Source: Pseudarthrobacter sp. Fe7 (GTDB lineage: Bacteria > Actinomycetota > Actinomycetes > Actinomycetales > Micrococcaceae). From it: DNA of 64,000 bases. The stretch's first letter is position 1; every line of letters begins with the position of its first letter. Position numbers and translations under genes: made by a program. The DNA lies in the NCBI GenBank assembly GCA_024372495.1, contig CP099977.1, forward strand, positions 2,666,001 to 2,730,000, given 5' to 3'. Of this stretch, positions 1 to 11,388 are shown one piece after another. The notes beneath the pieces are model-generated. The model had not been told where the DNA came from and did not search any database. It was given only the letters and a program-made list of their open reading frames with translations.

Positions 1-1
1 C

Positions 2-1048
<1,047 letters not shown>

Positions 1049-1056
1049 GGCCTGCC

Positions 1057-1090
1057 GGTGGTGCCGCCGGTCGCGACCGGCGGCACCACC
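1057..1090. terminator. Perfect GC-rich palindrome between leuA and recO
   Basis: A 34-base fully self-complementary sequence (GGTGGTGCCGCCGGTCG and its complement) follows the leuA stop by 8 bases. It would form a very stable hairpin with almost no loop. No T-tract follows, so it fits the U-less hairpins often seen at actinobacterial gene ends rather than a classical intrinsic terminator. Confidence 0.55.
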
Positions 1091-1133
1091 GTGGCCTGGC
1101 AGCGTGTAGCCGGGCAGGATGGGAAGATAGAGC

Positions 1134-1886
1134 GTGGTCCAACAGTCTTTTGCCTCCCGTGCGTATCGGGACGACGCCGTGGTGCTCCGCACGCACAAGC
1201 TGGGCGAGGCGGACAGAATTATCACCCTGCTGACCAAGCACCACGGACAGGTCCGCGCCGTCGCAAAGGGCGTCCGCCGCACCAGCAGCCGCTTTGGTGC
1301 CCGGCTTGAACCCTTTATGGTGGCGGACCTCCAGTTGGTGTCCGGCCGTACGCTGGACATCGTCACGCAGGCCGTTGCCAAGGGTGCGTACGGCGGAAGC
1401 ATCGCCGCGGACTACGGCAGGTACACGGTCGCTGCTGCCATGACTGAGACTGCCGAGAAACTGACGGACGTGGACGGCGAGGCCGGCACCGCACAGTACA
1501 ACCTCCTGGTGGGGGCTCTCGCGTCGCTGAGCCGGGACGAGCACGCCGCGGGCCTCATCCTGGACTCTTACCTGCTGCGTGCCCTGGCCACCGGCGGCTG
1601 GGCACCCAGCTTCACCGACTGCTCCCGCTGCGGTATGCCGGGCCCGCACACAGCATTCTCCGCGCCCCTGGGCGGCATGGTCTGCGCGCAGTGCAGGCCA
1701 CCGGGGTCACCTGCCCCGGCACCTGGGACCGTGGTCCTGCTGGCGGCCCTGCTCACCGGTGACTGGACCACTGCGGATGCGTCCTTGCCGCAGTACCGCA
1801 AGGAGGCAGCCGGCCTGGTGGCCGCGTATCTGCAATGGCACCTGGAACGAGTATTGAAATCCCTCAAACATGTGGAGCGTAGCTGA
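1134..1886 (+). CDS. recO: DNA repair protein RecO
   Basis: RecO loads RecA onto SSB-coated single strands and anneals DNA in the RecFOR pathway. The 250-residue product has the typical N-terminal OB fold (about 1-85, containing [17 protein letters not shown] and [17 protein letters not shown]) and a helical C-terminal domain with a zinc finger (CSRC near residue 164 and CAQC near 187). Length and order match the family. The GTG start is the first in-frame start that preserves the conserved N-terminus. It sits directly upstream of uppS, with 2 bases between stop and start, a frequent actinobacterial pairing. Confidence 0.95.
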   Translation: MVQQSFASRAYRDDAVVLRTHKLGEADRIITLLTKHHGQVRAVAKGVRRTSSRFGARLEPFMVADLQLVSGRTLDIVTQAVAKGAYGGSIAADYGRYTVAAAMTETAEKLTDVDGEAGTAQYNLLVGALASLSRDEHAAGLILDSYLLRALATGGWAPSFTDCSRCGMPGPHTAFSAPLGGMVCAQCRPPGSPAPAPGTVVLLAALLTGDWTTADASLPQYRKEAAGLVAAYLQWHLERVLKSLKHVERS

Positions 1887-1888
1887 CA

Positions 1889-2741
1889 GTGGCCCTGGGA
1901 AAAAGATCAACGCACCGCGCAGGCGCACCCATCCTGTGCTGGCACCGTACCCCCATCCGTCCGGTGCGGTGGCACCGTCCATCCCGGCCGAGTTCATTCC
2001 GCGGCACGTTGCCATCGTCATGGACGGCAACGGACGCTGGGCCAACCAGCGCGGGCTGCCGCGGATCGAGGGACACAAGGCGGGGGAGCCGGCGCTGCTC
2101 GATGTCATGGCGGGAGCCATCGAACTGGGCATCGAATACGTCAGCGTGTATGCGTTCTCTACCGAGAACTGGCGCCGCTCACCCGAGGAGGTCCGCTTTC
2201 TCATGGGATTTAACAAGGATGTGCTGCGAAGGCAGCGGAACCAGCCTGGACGACTGGGGAGTCCGGGTGCGCTGGGCAGGACGCCGCCCGCGTCTATGGG
2301 GCTCGGTGATCCGGGAGCTGGAGGAGGCCGAGCAGTTTACGGCTGCCAATACCACCTGTAATTTGACCATGTGTGTTAATTACGGCGGCCGGGCTGAGAT
2401 CACCGATGCCGTGTCCGCGATTGCCGCAGAGGTGGCGGCAGGCAAGCTGAAGCCAGGCGCCATCACCGAGCGGACCATCCAGAAGTACCTTGATGAGCCA
2501 GACCTTCCCGACGTGGACCTTTTCCTGCGCAGGCTCGGGGGAGCAGCGGCTCTCCAATTTCCTGTTGTGGCAGTCCGCCTATGCGGAGTTCGTCTTTATG
2601 GATACTTTGTGGCCAGATGTGGACAGGCGCACGCTCTGGGCCGCCGTCGAGGAATATGCGAGGCGGGACCGCCGGTACGGCGGGGCCGTTGATGCGGCTG
2701 CTGCTCCGGCGGCCCGGCCGGCTGATCCCCGGTCGGATTAG
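1889..2741 (+). CDS. uppS: Isoprenyl (undecaprenyl/decaprenyl) diphosphate synthase, three frameshifts
   Basis: A cis-prenyltransferase that makes the long-chain polyprenyl diphosphate carrier for peptidoglycan and wall glycans. The MDGNGRWAN active-site motif, the FSTENW segment, [10 protein letters not shown] and the C-terminal [13 protein letters not shown] signature are all present, but in three frames. Three 1-base indels explain this: a probable missing A in the run at 1900-1904 (this makes the GTG at 1889 the start, giving VALGKKINAP), an extra C at 2245/2246 (NQLDDWG restored) and an extra G at 2532/2533 (R-S-SGEQ restored). The corrected product is about 283 residues. The two insertions are at AGCT. 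The gene is essential in relatives, so I read the breaks as sequence errors. Confidence 0.88.
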
Positions 2742-3700
2742 CCGGACCCGTACGCCCGCAGCCAGCGGGCCAGCCGCGAGTAGGCATCCTCCCTGACCGG
2801 TGCGGGCGAGAGGAAGACGTCGTGGAGGGCGCCGTCGATCCGTTCCACGGTCACGGTGCGGCCCAAGCTGAGTGCCCGGGCGCTGATGATGTTGACGTCA
2901 AGGACGGCATCGGTACGGCGCATTTCCTCGGACCAGAGAATACCGTTGGCACTGCCTTTGGAGAGCAGGACCAGTACGGGCGCGTCGATCTCCAGGCCGC
3001 GGGCCACCCGTGCATGACCGGCAAGCACCGCCCGCAGCCACCCTGCGCGGACCGGGAAAGCCAGGCGGGGCCGGTAGCGCTCATCAAGCGGCCACTCGCC
3101 GTCGGCGGTGCTGCTGATGGTCCGCCAGTAGTGGCCACGCTCCGGAAGGCGGAGAACTGCCTGGGGCCGGAACCGGGCCACCGGGCGGACCATGCTGGAG
3201 GCGGCCCGCCGCACCAGTGAGTTCCCGTGCATCTCCAGCCACGGGCTGTTAAGGATCAGCAGCGAAACAGCCTCGGGGTGCCGGCTGGTCCACAGGGCTG
3301 CCACCAGGCCGCCGGTGGAGTGGCCCATCAGGGCCAGCGGTCCCGGTGCGCCCTCTTGGCGGATGACGCGGGCTGCCTCTTCGATTTCGGCGTCGTAGGC
3401 GGCGAGGTCGGCCACGTAGCCACCGGGTGAGTCCGGCCGCAGGCTCCGTCCGTGGTTGTGCATGTCCAGGGCGTAAAAGTCGTAGCCGGCCGATGCCCAG
3501 AACCGTGCCACGTCCTCGTTGAAGAAGTAGTCACTCCAGCCGTGCAGGAAGAGAACAGCCCTGCGGCCGTTGGCAGCACCGGCGTCCGCGTCCGGTCGGA
3601 GCCGCACCAGGGTTGCCGTCCGCTCCACCCCGTCAGGGCCGGCGGCAACGAAGGTGTGGGACTCAAAATCGCCGCCCAGGATGTCCTGCTGCCACTGCAT
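2738..3700 (-). CDS. Alpha/beta hydrolase (monoacylglycerol-lipase-like serine hydrolase)
   Basis: A 320-residue alpha/beta-hydrolase fold protein. The oxyanion HGW segment (FLHGWSDYF) lies near residue 52. The nucleophile elbow GHSTGG is near residue 125 (Ser), and the late ALHDVF supplies the likely catalytic His. This matches the 'serine aminopeptidase S33/lysophospholipase' group. No signal peptide is seen, so it is probably cytoplasmic. The ATG start is clear and divergent from pyrD by 95 bases. Its stop overlaps the uppS stop by 4 bases on the opposite strand. The substrate cannot be told from sequence. Confidence 0.8.
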   Translation of the reverse strand: MQWQQDILGGDFESHTFVAAGPDGVERTATLVRLRPDADAGAANGRRAVLFLHGWSDYFFNEDVARFWASAGYDFYALDMHNHGRSLRPDSPGGYVADLAAYDAEIEEAARVIRQEGAPGPLALMGHSTGGLVAALWTSRHPEAVSLLILNSPWLEMHGNSLVRRAASSMVRPVARFRPQAVLRLPERGHYWRTISSTADGEWPLDERYRPRLAFPVRAGWLRAVLAGHARVARGLEIDAPVLVLLSKGSANGILWSEEMRRTDAVLDVNIISARALSLGRTVTVERIDGALHDVFLSPAPVREDAYSRLARWLRAYGSG

Positions 3701-3795
3701 GACCTCATGCTAAACCGGCACGCGGGGGTGCGCCCGCCTGTCCGGCAGGCTTCTCCGTTTTGGTGTGGCGACCCCGGAGACGGGAAACTGGAGGC

Positions 3796-4864
3796 ATGCG
3801 CGTTTATCCCACTTTCTTCAGGCTGGCCTTTTCATGGATGGACGCCGAGCGCGCCCACAAGATCGGATTCAAGGGCATCCGGCTTGTGCATGCTGCGGGC
3901 GCCGGAAGGGTCCTGCAGAAGCTGACCGCTCCGGCTCGGTCGCTCCAGACCACGGCCTTCGGTGTCACCTTTCCCTCTCCGTTCGGGCTGGCTGCCGGCT
4001 TTGATAAGGAAGGGCACGGGATCGAGGCCCTGACTGACCTTGGCTTCGGGCACATCGAAGTGGGTACCATCACCGGCCAGGCGCAGCCGGGCAACGAAAA
4101 GCCGCGGCTGTTCCGCCTCGTCCAGGACCGGGCCGTCATCAACCGGATGGGATTCAATAACGACGGCGCCTCTGCCGTTGCGCCCCGGCTGAAGGCAGCG
4201 CGGGCCGCACTTCAGCGCCGCTACCCGGCGGTGCGTCCGGTCATCGGCGTCAACATCGGCAAAACCAAGGTGGTGGAGCCTGGCCGAGGCCGTGGACGAT
4301 TACCTGGTAAGCGCGCGCAGCCTGGCGCCTGCCGCCGACTACCTGGTGGTCAACGTCAGTTCACCCAACACTCCCGGTCTCCGGCTGCTCCAGGATGTGG
4401 AAACGCTCCGCCCGCTGCTGACCGCGGTGGGGCAGGAAGCCGACCGCGCCGCCGGACGGCATGTGCCACTGCTGGTAAAGATTGCCCCGGACCTGAGTGA
4501 CGAGGACATCGACGACGTGGCGCGCCTTGCCCTGGACCTGAAGCTGGACGGCATCATTGCCACCAACACCACCATCGCCCGGACGGGGCTTTCCTCGCCT
4601 TCGGAAGAGGTGGAGAAATGCGGCGCGGGTGGATTGTCCGGCGCTCCCGTGAAGCAGCGTTCCCTCGAGGTGTTGAAGCGGCTCAAGCACGCCACCGGGG
4701 ATGCCCTGGCCCTGGTGTCAGTGGGCGGTGTGGAGTCGGCCGCGGATGTCCAGGAAAGGCTCGACGCCGGCGCAACCCTGGTGCAGGGCTACACGGCCTT
4801 CCTGTATGAGGGGCCGTTCTGGGCAGCGCGGATCAACAGGCAGCTGGCAAAGACCCGCGCCTGA
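3796..4864 (+). CDS. pyrD: Quinone-dependent dihydroorotate dehydrogenase (class 2), one frameshift
   Basis: Oxidises dihydroorotate to orotate in pyrimidine synthesis, passing electrons to menaquinone at the membrane. The N-terminal helical extension (about 1-45) marks class 2. FMN and substrate motifs are present: [29 protein letters not shown] (containing the class 2 catalytic Ser), IATNTT and SVGGVESA. An extra C at 4279/4280 (in TGGAGCCTGGCC) breaks the frame between KTKVVE and LAEAVDDY. Removing it gives a 355-residue protein of normal length. The ATG at 3796 fits the family N-terminus (MRVYPTFF). Confidence 0.92.
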
Positions 4865-4941
4865 CCGTCTGGCTGCCTGCCCCCGGTGAACGCCGCGTGT
4901 TCCGTGCGAACCGCGGTTCGGGAATCAACGGCTATTAAAGA

Positions 4942-4979
4942 ACAGGCACCCCGGCGGGTTTTTCCGCCGGGGTGCCTGT
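4942..4979. terminator. Bidirectional intrinsic terminator between pyrD and the DUF3043 gene
   Basis: The stem ACAGGCACCCCGGCGG pairs with CCGCCGGGGTGCCTGT, with a T-rich loop. T-rich sequence follows on the plus strand (TGTTTTGG) and A-rich sequence lies on the other side (TTAAAGA). It sits between two convergent genes. Confidence 0.85.
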
Positions 4980-4996
4980 TGTTTTGGTCGATAGGG

Positions 4997-5599
4997 TCAG
5001 GCCGGGTACTGTCCGCGCTGGACCTGGGGCTTGGGCAGCCGGAGCTTCCGGAACTGCAGGGACCGCATGGAGCCGTACCAGACCGTACCGCGCTCCACCT
5101 CTCCGAATTTCTCCGCCAGGCGCTTGCGGAGCTTGCGGGACAGAATGAACACGTCCACGAAGACCGCCAGGAACATTACCCAGAAAGCGCCAAGGACGTA
5201 GATCATCATGTCGCTGGAGGCCGGAACCACCAAGGACACCAGGACAAACAGCAGCGCACCGAACATCAGGTACTCGCCAAGGTTGAAACGCGCATCCACG
5301 AAGTCGCGGGCAAACCGTTTCTGCGGACCCTTGTCACGCAGCGGCAGGAACTTCTCGTCGCCGGTGTCCAGCGCCCGGCGCATCTTGAGGCGCTGGTCCT
5401 GGACAGCTTGGCGTTCGGCGGCCTTGGATGCCTTGCGGTCCTCAGGCACCAGCGGGCGCTTGCGGGCGGCCTCCTGGGCCTTCCGCGTGGGGGTAGGAGC
5501 ACCCTTGCCCACCGCACTGCTCTGCTGCGCCGCCGACTCCGCTGCCTGCTGGTCTATGGTTTGCTGCGCCGAGGGCGCTTCTTTTCTACGTCCGAACAC
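4997..5599 (-). CDS. DUF3043 family membrane protein
   Basis: A 200-residue protein with a charged, Ala/Lys/Arg/Gln-rich cytoplasmic N-terminal half (residues 1-100) and two transmembrane helices (about 113-133 and 138-160: LMFGALLFVLVSLVV and MIYVLGAFWVMFLAVFV). A basic tail ends QRGQYPA. This is the DUF3043 family common in actinobacteria, of unknown role. The GTG start (VFGRRKEAP) was chosen because family members begin MFGRKK-like. It diverges from the M20 peptidase gene. Confidence 0.8.
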   Translation of the reverse strand: MFGRRKEAPSAQQTIDQQAAESAAQQSSAVGKGAPTPTRKAQEAARKRPLVPEDRKASKAAERQAVQDQRLKMRRALDTGDEKFLPLRDKGPQKRFARDFVDARFNLGEYLMFGALLFVLVSLVVPASSDMMIYVLGAFWVMFLAVFVDVFILSRKLRKRLAEKFGEVERGTVWYGSMRSLQFRKLRLPKPQVQRGQYPA

Positions 5600-5691
5600 C
5601 TGACCAGAATACCTTGCAGCGGCGCGCCTTCCGCCTGCTCCGGTGTCCGCCCGGACCGGAGGCCGAATGTGACGGGGGTAATGTTTTGGAC

Positions 5692-7146
5692 ATGACTTCA
5701 TCACCTGCGGCCACCCCGCACAGCACCATCACTACGTCAGGACCCAGCCCTGAAGTTACCGCCAAAACGGAAGATCTTCGTTCAGCGGTGGACCGCTCCT
5801 TCGACCAGACAATTGCGCGGCTCAAGGAGCCTGGTTGCCATCCCGGGAATTGCGTGGCCCAGCTTTGAGCGCAACCCCTGGAGCGCAGCGCCGAGGCCGT
5901 CGCGGAGCTCCTTCGCGGCGCAGGGATCGGTGAAGTCCAGGTGCTGTCAGTGGACAAGTCGGACGGCACCCCAGGCGGCCCGGCCGTCGTCGCCCGCCGT
6001 CCCGCCGCTGAAGGAAAGCCGACCATCCTGCTGTACGCCCACCACGACGTCCAGCCTGTCGGCGACGAATCGCTGTGGGAAACAGAACCTTTCACCGCCG
6101 TCGAGAAGGACGGACGCCTCTACGGGCGCGGTGCAGCCGACGACAAAGCGGGCATTATGGCGCACATTGCTGCATACACGGCCGTTGCCGATGTCCTCGC
6201 CGGCTCCCTGGGGCTGGGTGTGACCTTCTTCATCGAGGGTGAGGAAGAAGCCGGATCACCTACGTTCCGTACATTCCTGGAGGCGAACCGGGAGCTGCTG
6301 CGTGCGGACGTCATCGTGGTGGCCGACTCCAGCAACTGGAAAGTCGGCATACCCGCCCTGACTACCAGCCTCCGCGGCCTGGTCGACGGCACTATCGAGG
6401 TGCAGGTCCTTGACCACGCCGTTCACTCCGGCATGTTCGGGGGGCCGGTCCTGGATGCTCCCACCCTGCTGTCCCGCCTGATTGCCACGCTTCACGACGC
6501 TGACGGGAACGTGGCCATCGAAGGACTGGTGGCTACCGACACCGCTGCCGTGGATATGCCGGAAGCGGACTACCGCAGCGATGCGTCCGTGCTCGACGGC
6601 GTCCGGCTGGCCGGGACAGGGAGCATCGCGTCCCGCCTGTGGACCAAGCCGGCACTGTCAATCATCGGCTTCGACGCCCCTGCTGTCGACATGGCCTCCA
6701 ACACCCTTCTCCCGCGCGCACGGGCAAAGTTCAGCCTGCGGCTGGCCCCAGGACAGGTGCCGGCCGACGCCATGGAGGCGGTAAAGAGGCACGCTGAGGC
6801 CAATGCCCCCTTTGGGGCCACCGTTGTCTTTACGCCGGGGGAGGCCGGCAACCCCTTCCAGACCGACACCTCGTCTGCCGCCGGGAGCCTGGCCATGTGG
6901 GCACTGGGGGAGGCCTGGGGAGTTCCCGCCGTCGAAACCGGCATCGGGGGGTCCATTCCCTTCATAGCCGACCTGACCGACATGTATCCCGAAGCCCAGA
7001 TCCTGGTGACAGGAGTGGAGGATCCGGACTCGCGGGCACACAGCGCCAACGAGTCCCTGCATATAGGGGACTTCCGCAACGCCATCCTGGCCGAGGCCCT
7101 CATGCTCGTCCGGCTGAACTCCGAGGGCCTGACGGCAGGTGAGTAA
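5692..7146 (+). CDS. M20 family dipeptidase (CNDP-like), two frameshifts
   Basis: A zinc metallopeptidase of the M20/M28 fold cleaving dipeptides or related N-acyl amino acids. Metal-ligand motifs are LLYAHHDVQPVG (His-x-Asp) and YGRGAADDKAG. The FIEGEEEAGSP segment carries the Glu-Glu pair, and SAHSANE-like HSANESLH lies near the end. An extra C at 5830/5831 (AAGGAGCCTGG) and a missing C in the run at 5875-5878 shift the frame twice. With both corrected, the product runs ARLKE-LVAIPGIAWPSFERNP-LERSAEAVAELL to the stop at 7146, about 484 residues. A second M20 peptidase lies at 53.7-55.0 kb. Confidence 0.85.
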
Positions 7147-7329
7147 CGGCCGTTGGGCGTACCTGCGGCCGCCCTGCTTCCAGGGAACAACCTGCGGGCT
7201 TTGACGGTTACCCAAGGAGTTAGAGCTACAGGACTGCCGCGCGTAGCATGTAGCTATAGCCCATACCGTATTTGTAGGGGCAGGCGCCGTTTCGGCGGCG
7301 CCGCCAGACCGTCCTAAGAAGGTAGGCCA

Positions 7330-7719
7330 ATGAGCACCGCAACCAACGAAAACAGCACCGCCGCCACCAGTGTGGCCAGCGACGAACTGCCCGTTCACGA
7401 GGTCAACCTGACCGATGTCGCTGCAGGCAAGGTACGCAGCCTCCTCGAGCAGGAAGGCCGCACCGACCTGCGCCTGCGCGTGGCCGTGCAGCCTGGCGGA
7501 TGCTCAGGGCTGATTTACCAGCTCTACTTCGATGAACGGCTCCTCGATGGAGACGCCGTGCGTGACTATGACGGAGTCGAGGTCGTCGTCGACAAGATGA
7601 GCGTGCCGTACCTGAGCGGAGCCAGCATCGACTTCGAAGACACCATCTCGAAGCAGGGCTTCACCATCGACAATCCGAACGCCGGCGGCTCCTGCGCCTG
7701 CGGCGATTCGTTCCACTAA
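7330..7719 (+). CDS. erpA: HesB/IscA-type iron-sulfur cluster carrier (ErpA-like)
   Basis: An A-type carrier that accepts Fe-S clusters and passes them to apoproteins. The 129-residue product has the three conserved cysteines in family spacing: one in QPGGCSGL and two in the C-terminal SCACGDSFH. It has a Ser/Thr/Ala-rich N-terminal extension of ~20 residues. The ATG start follows an AAGAAGG-like ribosome site by 7 bases. Its position just upstream of the cytochrome oxidase genes is common in actinobacteria. Confidence 0.9.
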   Translation: MSTATNENSTAATSVASDELPVHEVNLTDVAAGKVRSLLEQEGRTDLRLRVAVQPGGCSGLIYQLYFDERLLDGDAVRDYDGVEVVVDKMSVPYLSGASIDFEDTISKQGFTIDNPNAGGSCACGDSFH

Positions 7720-7727
7720 GCCGGTTA

Positions 7728-7802
7728 TTTCGCCTGATGTCGGCGCCGGGCTTCCTGCCGTCCAAATCGGCACGGGGGCTCGGCGCCGACATGTGGGCGA
7801 AA
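7728..7802. repeat. Long inverted repeat between erpA and ctaC
   Basis: Arms at 7728-7748 and 7781-7802 are complementary apart from a 2-3 base bulge. Both contain the 12-base core ATGTCGGCGCCG or its complement, flanked by TTTCGCC/GGCGAAA. The loop is 32 bases. It could serve as the erpA transcript end or as an RNA structure in the ctaC leader, since ctaC starts 100 bases on. No T-run follows directly; a T6 stretch lies ~40 bases downstream. Confidence 0.6.
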
Positions 7803-7903
7803 CGCCCGGGGAGCGGTAAGCTCTACACCGAGTAGTAAAACTTTTTTGTGCCCGGAGCGCCGATGGCTGCCCGGACAACAGCAACAAGTAGGAAGGGCCG
7901 TCT

Positions 7904-8776
7904 GTGAGTTCGCAGAACCGAACCGGCAGCCGACGCAAAACGATCACCACGATCTCAAGCTTGGCTATAGCCGGCGCGTTGGTTTTGACCGGATGTTCGC
8001 CAGAGGTAGAGAAAGGGTGGATGCCCACTGAACGTGGCACCACCAGCAACACCGACCGCATCATGGACCTCTGGGTCAACTCATGGATTGCTGCGCTCGT
8101 GGTCGGCGCCATTACGTGGGGCCTGATCATCTGGTGCGTGGTCGCCTACCGTCGCCGCAAGGGAACCGTGGGCTTCCCGCGGCAGACCAGCTTCAACCTT
8201 CCGCTGGAGGTCTTCTACCTCACCATCCCGATCTTCATGGTCCTGGTGTTCTTCTACTTCACGGACCGTGACCAGCAGGCTATCGATGACCGGTCGCAGC
8301 CTGCGGACGTCGTCGTTGACGTTCGCGGCAAGCAGTGGGCCTGGGACTTCAACTACAAGTCCGGCAATGTCATCCAGGAAGACCTCCACGAGGCCGGCGT
8401 CCAGGCGCACCTCACCGGCAACACCATCGACAAGGAACAGCTCCCCACGCTGTACCTGCCGGTCAACAAATCCGTTGACCTCGAACTCAATTCCCGCGAT
8501 GTCATCCACTCCTTCTGGGTTCCCGCCTTCCTGCAGAAGCGCGACATGATCCCCGGCAAGACCAACTACATCCGGTTCACCCCCACTAAAGAGGGCACCT
8601 ACGACGGCAAGTGTGCCGAACTCTGCGGCGAGTACCACTCCGAAATGCTGTTCCGCGTCAAGGTGGTGTCGGAATCTGAATTCCAGGCACACATGGACCA
8701 GCTCAAGGCTGAAGGCAACACCGGTCTGCTCGGCGTGGAGTACGACCGCAACCCGAACCTGAACGAAACCAAGTAA
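7904..8776 (+). CDS. ctaC: Cytochrome c oxidase subunit II (aa3 type)
   Basis: Carries the CuA centre that takes electrons from the bcc complex. The 290-residue product starts with a lipoprotein signal whose lipobox VLTGC places the modified Cys at about residue 30. Two transmembrane helices follow (about 50-75 and 100-118). The CuA site is complete: [11 protein letters not shown] supplies a His and [12 protein letters not shown] supplies two Cys, His and Met. The GTG start follows a GGAAGGG-like site. It is followed 10 bases later by ctaD, so ctaC-ctaD-ctaF form one operon. Confidence 0.95.
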   Translation: MSSQNRTGSRRKTITTISSLAIAGALVLTGCSPEVEKGWMPTERGTTSNTDRIMDLWVNSWIAALVVGAITWGLIIWCVVAYRRRKGTVGFPRQTSFNLPLEVFYLTIPIFMVLVFFYFTDRDQQAIDDRSQPADVVVDVRGKQWAWDFNYKSGNVIQEDLHEAGVQAHLTGNTIDKEQLPTLYLPVNKSVDLELNSRDVIHSFWVPAFLQKRDMIPGKTNYIRFTPTKEGTYDGKCAELCGEYHSEMLFRVKVVSESEFQAHMDQLKAEGNTGLLGVEYDRNPNLNETK

Positions 8777-8786
8777 GGGGAGCGAC

Positions 8787-10514
8787 GTGGCTACGTACAC
8801 CCAATCCGCACCCTCGGGAGTCCTGTCGGCTCCCGTGGTACCGAAATCCAAGGGGCGCATCGTCGTCAACTGGATCACCTCCACTGACCACAAGACCATC
8901 GGGTACATGTACCTGATCTCTTCGTTTGTGTTCTTCTGCCTCGGCGGTGTCATGGCGCTGCTGATCCGCGCCGAGCTGTTTGAGCCCGGCATGCAGATCC
9001 TGCAGACCAAAGAGCAGTACAACCAGCTGTTCACCATGCACGGCACCGTGATGCTCTTGATGTTTGCCACCCCGCTGTTCGCCGGGTTCGCCAACGTGAT
9101 CATGCCGCTGCAGATCGGCGCCCCCGATGTGGCCTTTCCCCGCCTGAACGCGCTGGCCTTCTGGTTCTTCCTGTTCGGCTCAACCATTGCGGTGTCCGGG
9201 TTCATCACCCCGCAGGGTGCGGCCTCGTTTGGCTGGTTTGCGTACGCGCCCTTGTCCAACACGACGTTCACCCCGGGCATCGGTGGCGACCTGTGGGTCT
9301 TTGGCCTTGCGCTCTCCGGTTTCGGCACAATCCTGGGTGCGGTCAACTTCATCACCACCATCATCTGCATGCGCGCCCCGGGCATGACCATGTGGCGGAT
9401 GCCCATCTTCACGTGGAACACGCTGATCACGGCCATCCTGGTGCTGATGGCCTTCCCGCCGCTGGCGGCCGCCCTGTTCGCCCTGGGTGCGGACCGGAAG
9501 TTCGGTGCACACATCTTCGATCCGGAGAACGGCGGCGCCGTCCTGTGGCAGCACCTGTTCTGGTTCTTCGGCCACCCCGAGGTGTACATCATCGCGCTGC
9601 CGTTCTTCGGCATCGTCTCGGAAATCTTCCCGGTATTCAGCCGCAAGCCGATCTTCGGCTACAAGGGCCTGGTCTACGCGACGATCGCCATCGCCGCCCT
9701 GTCCGTCACCGTGTGGGCCCACCACATGTACGTCACCGGCGCCGTCCTGCTGCCGTTCTTCTCGTTCATGACGATGCTCATCGCGGTGCCCACCGGCGTG
9801 AAGTTCTTCAACTGGATCGGCACCATGTGGCGCGGCTCACTGACGTTCGAGACGCCGATGCTGTGGAGCCTCGGCTTCATTATTACCTTCCTCTTCGGGG
9901 GCCTCACCGGCATCATCCTGGCCTCGCCGCCGCTGGACTTCCACGTTTCGGACTCCTACTTCGTGGTGGCGCACTTCCACTACGTGGTGTTCGGTACCGT
10001 CGTGTTCGCCATGTTCGCGGGCTTCTACTTCTGGTGGCCCAAGTGGACGGGAAAGATGCTCAACGAGCGCCTGGGCAAGATCCACTTCTGGCTCCTGTTC
10101 CTTGGCTTCCACGGCACGTTCCTGATCCAGCACTGGCTGGGTGTTATGGGTATGCCCCGCCGTTACGCGGACTACCTGCCGGAGGACAACTTCACGTGGA
10201 TGAACCAGTTCTCCACGGTCGCATCCTTCGTGCTCGGTGCCTCGCTCATCCCGTTCTTCTGGAACGTCTACATCACGTGGCGCAAGGCTGAAAGAGTCCA
10301 GGTCGATGATCCGTGGGGCTTTGGTGCTTCGCTGGAGTGGGCCACATCCTGCCCCCCGCCGCGCCACAACTTCACCTCCCTGCCCCGGATCCGGTCGGAG
10401 CGTCCTGCCCTGGACCTGCACCACCCGGAACTCCGCCAGGTCCACACCGTTGACTCGCCGCCTCCCGCAGCGGCGGTTCTCGGCAACGCCGACCAGAAGG
10501 ACACCGCACAGTGA
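8787..10514 (+). CDS. ctaD: Cytochrome c oxidase subunit I (aa3 type)
   Basis: The catalytic heme-copper subunit with heme a, heme a3-CuB and proton channels. The 575-residue product has twelve predicted membrane helices. Recognisable motifs are MHGTVMLLM (heme a ligand), [14 protein letters not shown] (the CuB His and cross-linked Tyr), the VWAHHMYV His pair and [10 protein letters not shown] (heme ligands). The hydrophilic C-terminal tail ([12 protein letters not shown]) is typical of actinobacteria. The GTG start sits 7 bases after AAGGGGAG. The stop overlaps the ctaF start by 4 bases. Confidence 0.97.
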   Translation: MATYTQSAPSGVLSAPVVPKSKGRIVVNWITSTDHKTIGYMYLISSFVFFCLGGVMALLIRAELFEPGMQILQTKEQYNQLFTMHGTVMLLMFATPLFAGFANVIMPLQIGAPDVAFPRLNALAFWFFLFGSTIAVSGFITPQGAASFGWFAYAPLSNTTFTPGIGGDLWVFGLALSGFGTILGAVNFITTIICMRAPGMTMWRMPIFTWNTLITAILVLMAFPPLAAALFALGADRKFGAHIFDPENGGAVLWQHLFWFFGHPEVYIIALPFFGIVSEIFPVFSRKPIFGYKGLVYATIAIAALSVTVWAHHMYVTGAVLLPFFSFMTMLIAVPTGVKFFNWIGTMWRGSLTFETPMLWSLGFIITFLFGGLTGIILASPPLDFHVSDSYFVVAHFHYVVFGTVVFAMFAGFYFWWPKWTGKMLNERLGKIHFWLLFLGFHGTFLIQHWLGVMGMPRRYADYLPEDNFTWMNQFSTVASFVLGASLIPFFWNVYITWRKAERVQVDDPWGFGASLEWATSCPPPRHNFTSLPRIRSERPALDLHHPELRQVHTVDSPPPAAAVLGNADQKDTAQ

Positions 10515-10912
10515 AAATCGAATCTTGGATCTTTGGCTCCGGAGTCTTCTTCTTCGTTCCCATCTCCCTGGTCTACGGCTTCCTGACTAACTGGGGCGAG
10601 TGGGTAGGTATCCTCGGCATCCTGCTGGTTGGCGGGCTGGCGGGCATGATTGGTGCTTACCTTGGCTTCACCGGTAAGCGGGTGGGCCTCCGTCCTGAGG
10701 ACCGCAGCGATGCTGAAATCCATGAGGGCGCCGGCGAGCAGGGCCACTTCAGCCCCTGGAGCTGGTGGCCACTGGTGCTGGGCATTGCCTGCGCCACCGG
10801 GTTCCTGGGCCTGGCCGTAGGCATCTGGATCACTTTCATTGCCGGCGGCATCGCCGTTGTGGCACTTGTCGGTTGGGTCTATGAGTACAGCCGCGGAGAC
10901 CACGCACACTAG
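10511..10912 (+). CDS. ctaF: Cytochrome c oxidase subunit IV (actinobacterial)
   Basis: A small subunit found in the actinobacterial bcc-aa3 supercomplex. The 133-residue product begins [18 protein letters not shown] and has about four hydrophobic helices (7-25, 33-52, 87-105, 107-124). A charged loop near residues 55-80 separates two pairs. The GTG start overlaps the ctaD stop (GTGA), implying translational coupling. A strong terminator follows at 10927. Confidence 0.92.
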   Translation: MKIESWIFGSGVFFFVPISLVYGFLTNWGEWVGILGILLVGGLAGMIGAYLGFTGKRVGLRPEDRSDAEIHEGAGEQGHFSPWSWWPLVLGIACATGFLGLAVGIWITFIAGGIAVVALVGWVYEYSRGDHAH

Positions 10913-10926
10913 GCAAGCAAAAGAAT

Positions 10927-10969
10927 AACGACGTCGGGCCCCACCAATGCGGTGGGGCCCGACGTCGTT
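10927..10969. terminator. Bidirectional terminator after ctaF
   Basis: A 19-base perfect stem (AACGACGTCGGGCCCCACC against its complement) with a 5-base loop lies between the convergent ctaF and ptsH genes. It has only a short TTATAT tail. Confidence 0.85.
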
Positions 10970-10987
10970 ATATGCCCTCAACGGGCC

Positions 10988-11281
10988 TTAGCCGGCTCCC
11001 TGCGACTCCAGGAGGAGTCCGAGCTCGCGGAGTGCGTTTGCGGCCTGCTCGCGCTTCAGCGTGTCTTCCCGCCCGGTTTCGTTGACCGACAGCTCCACCT
11101 CGCAGCCCTGTCGAAAATCAGCTGTCATCACCTGAAGCAGGGAGCCTGCGTCCACCTTTGCGGCGCCGGGCCTGCCGATGGTAACCGGAAGCCCCGTGTC
11201 GGTGACGGCCCGGACAAATACCGCGGCGGAACGTGCATGCAGGCCTGCCGGCGCTGCCACCACGGCTTTCTGTGTTGGCAA
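10988..11281 (-). CDS. ptsH: Phosphocarrier protein HPr of the PTS
   Basis: HPr relays phosphate from enzyme I to the sugar-specific IIA domains. The 97-residue product shows the active-site His in APAGLHARSA (about residue 15) and the regulatory-serine region AGSLLQVM. The sequence ends LGLLLESQGAG. I chose the TTG at 11281 (MPTQKAVVAAPAGLHAR) because AAGGGAG lies 6 bases upstream; the longer reading frame upstream has no HPr similarity. It diverges from a DasR-like regulator with a dre-type operator between them, suggesting amino-sugar-responsive control. Confidence 0.85.
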   Translation of the reverse strand: MPTQKAVVAAPAGLHARSAAVFVRAVTDTGLPVTIGRPGAAKVDAGSLLQVMTADFRQGCEVELSVNETGREDTLKREQAANALRELGLLLESQGAG

Positions 11282-11388
11282 AGGGACTCCCTTTTCGAAA
11301 GACGGCCCCATCCGTCTGCTGGCAAGATTTCCTGACCAAATATATCGGTCGCCAAGCGCGTGGCGCGAAAGTGACTCAGTGTCCCGGG

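Noticed and set aside
8081..9646. 521-codon open frame antisense to ctaC-ctaD
   Set aside because: It is the mirror of a GC-rich coding frame, has no family-like motifs and crosses two well-supported genes.
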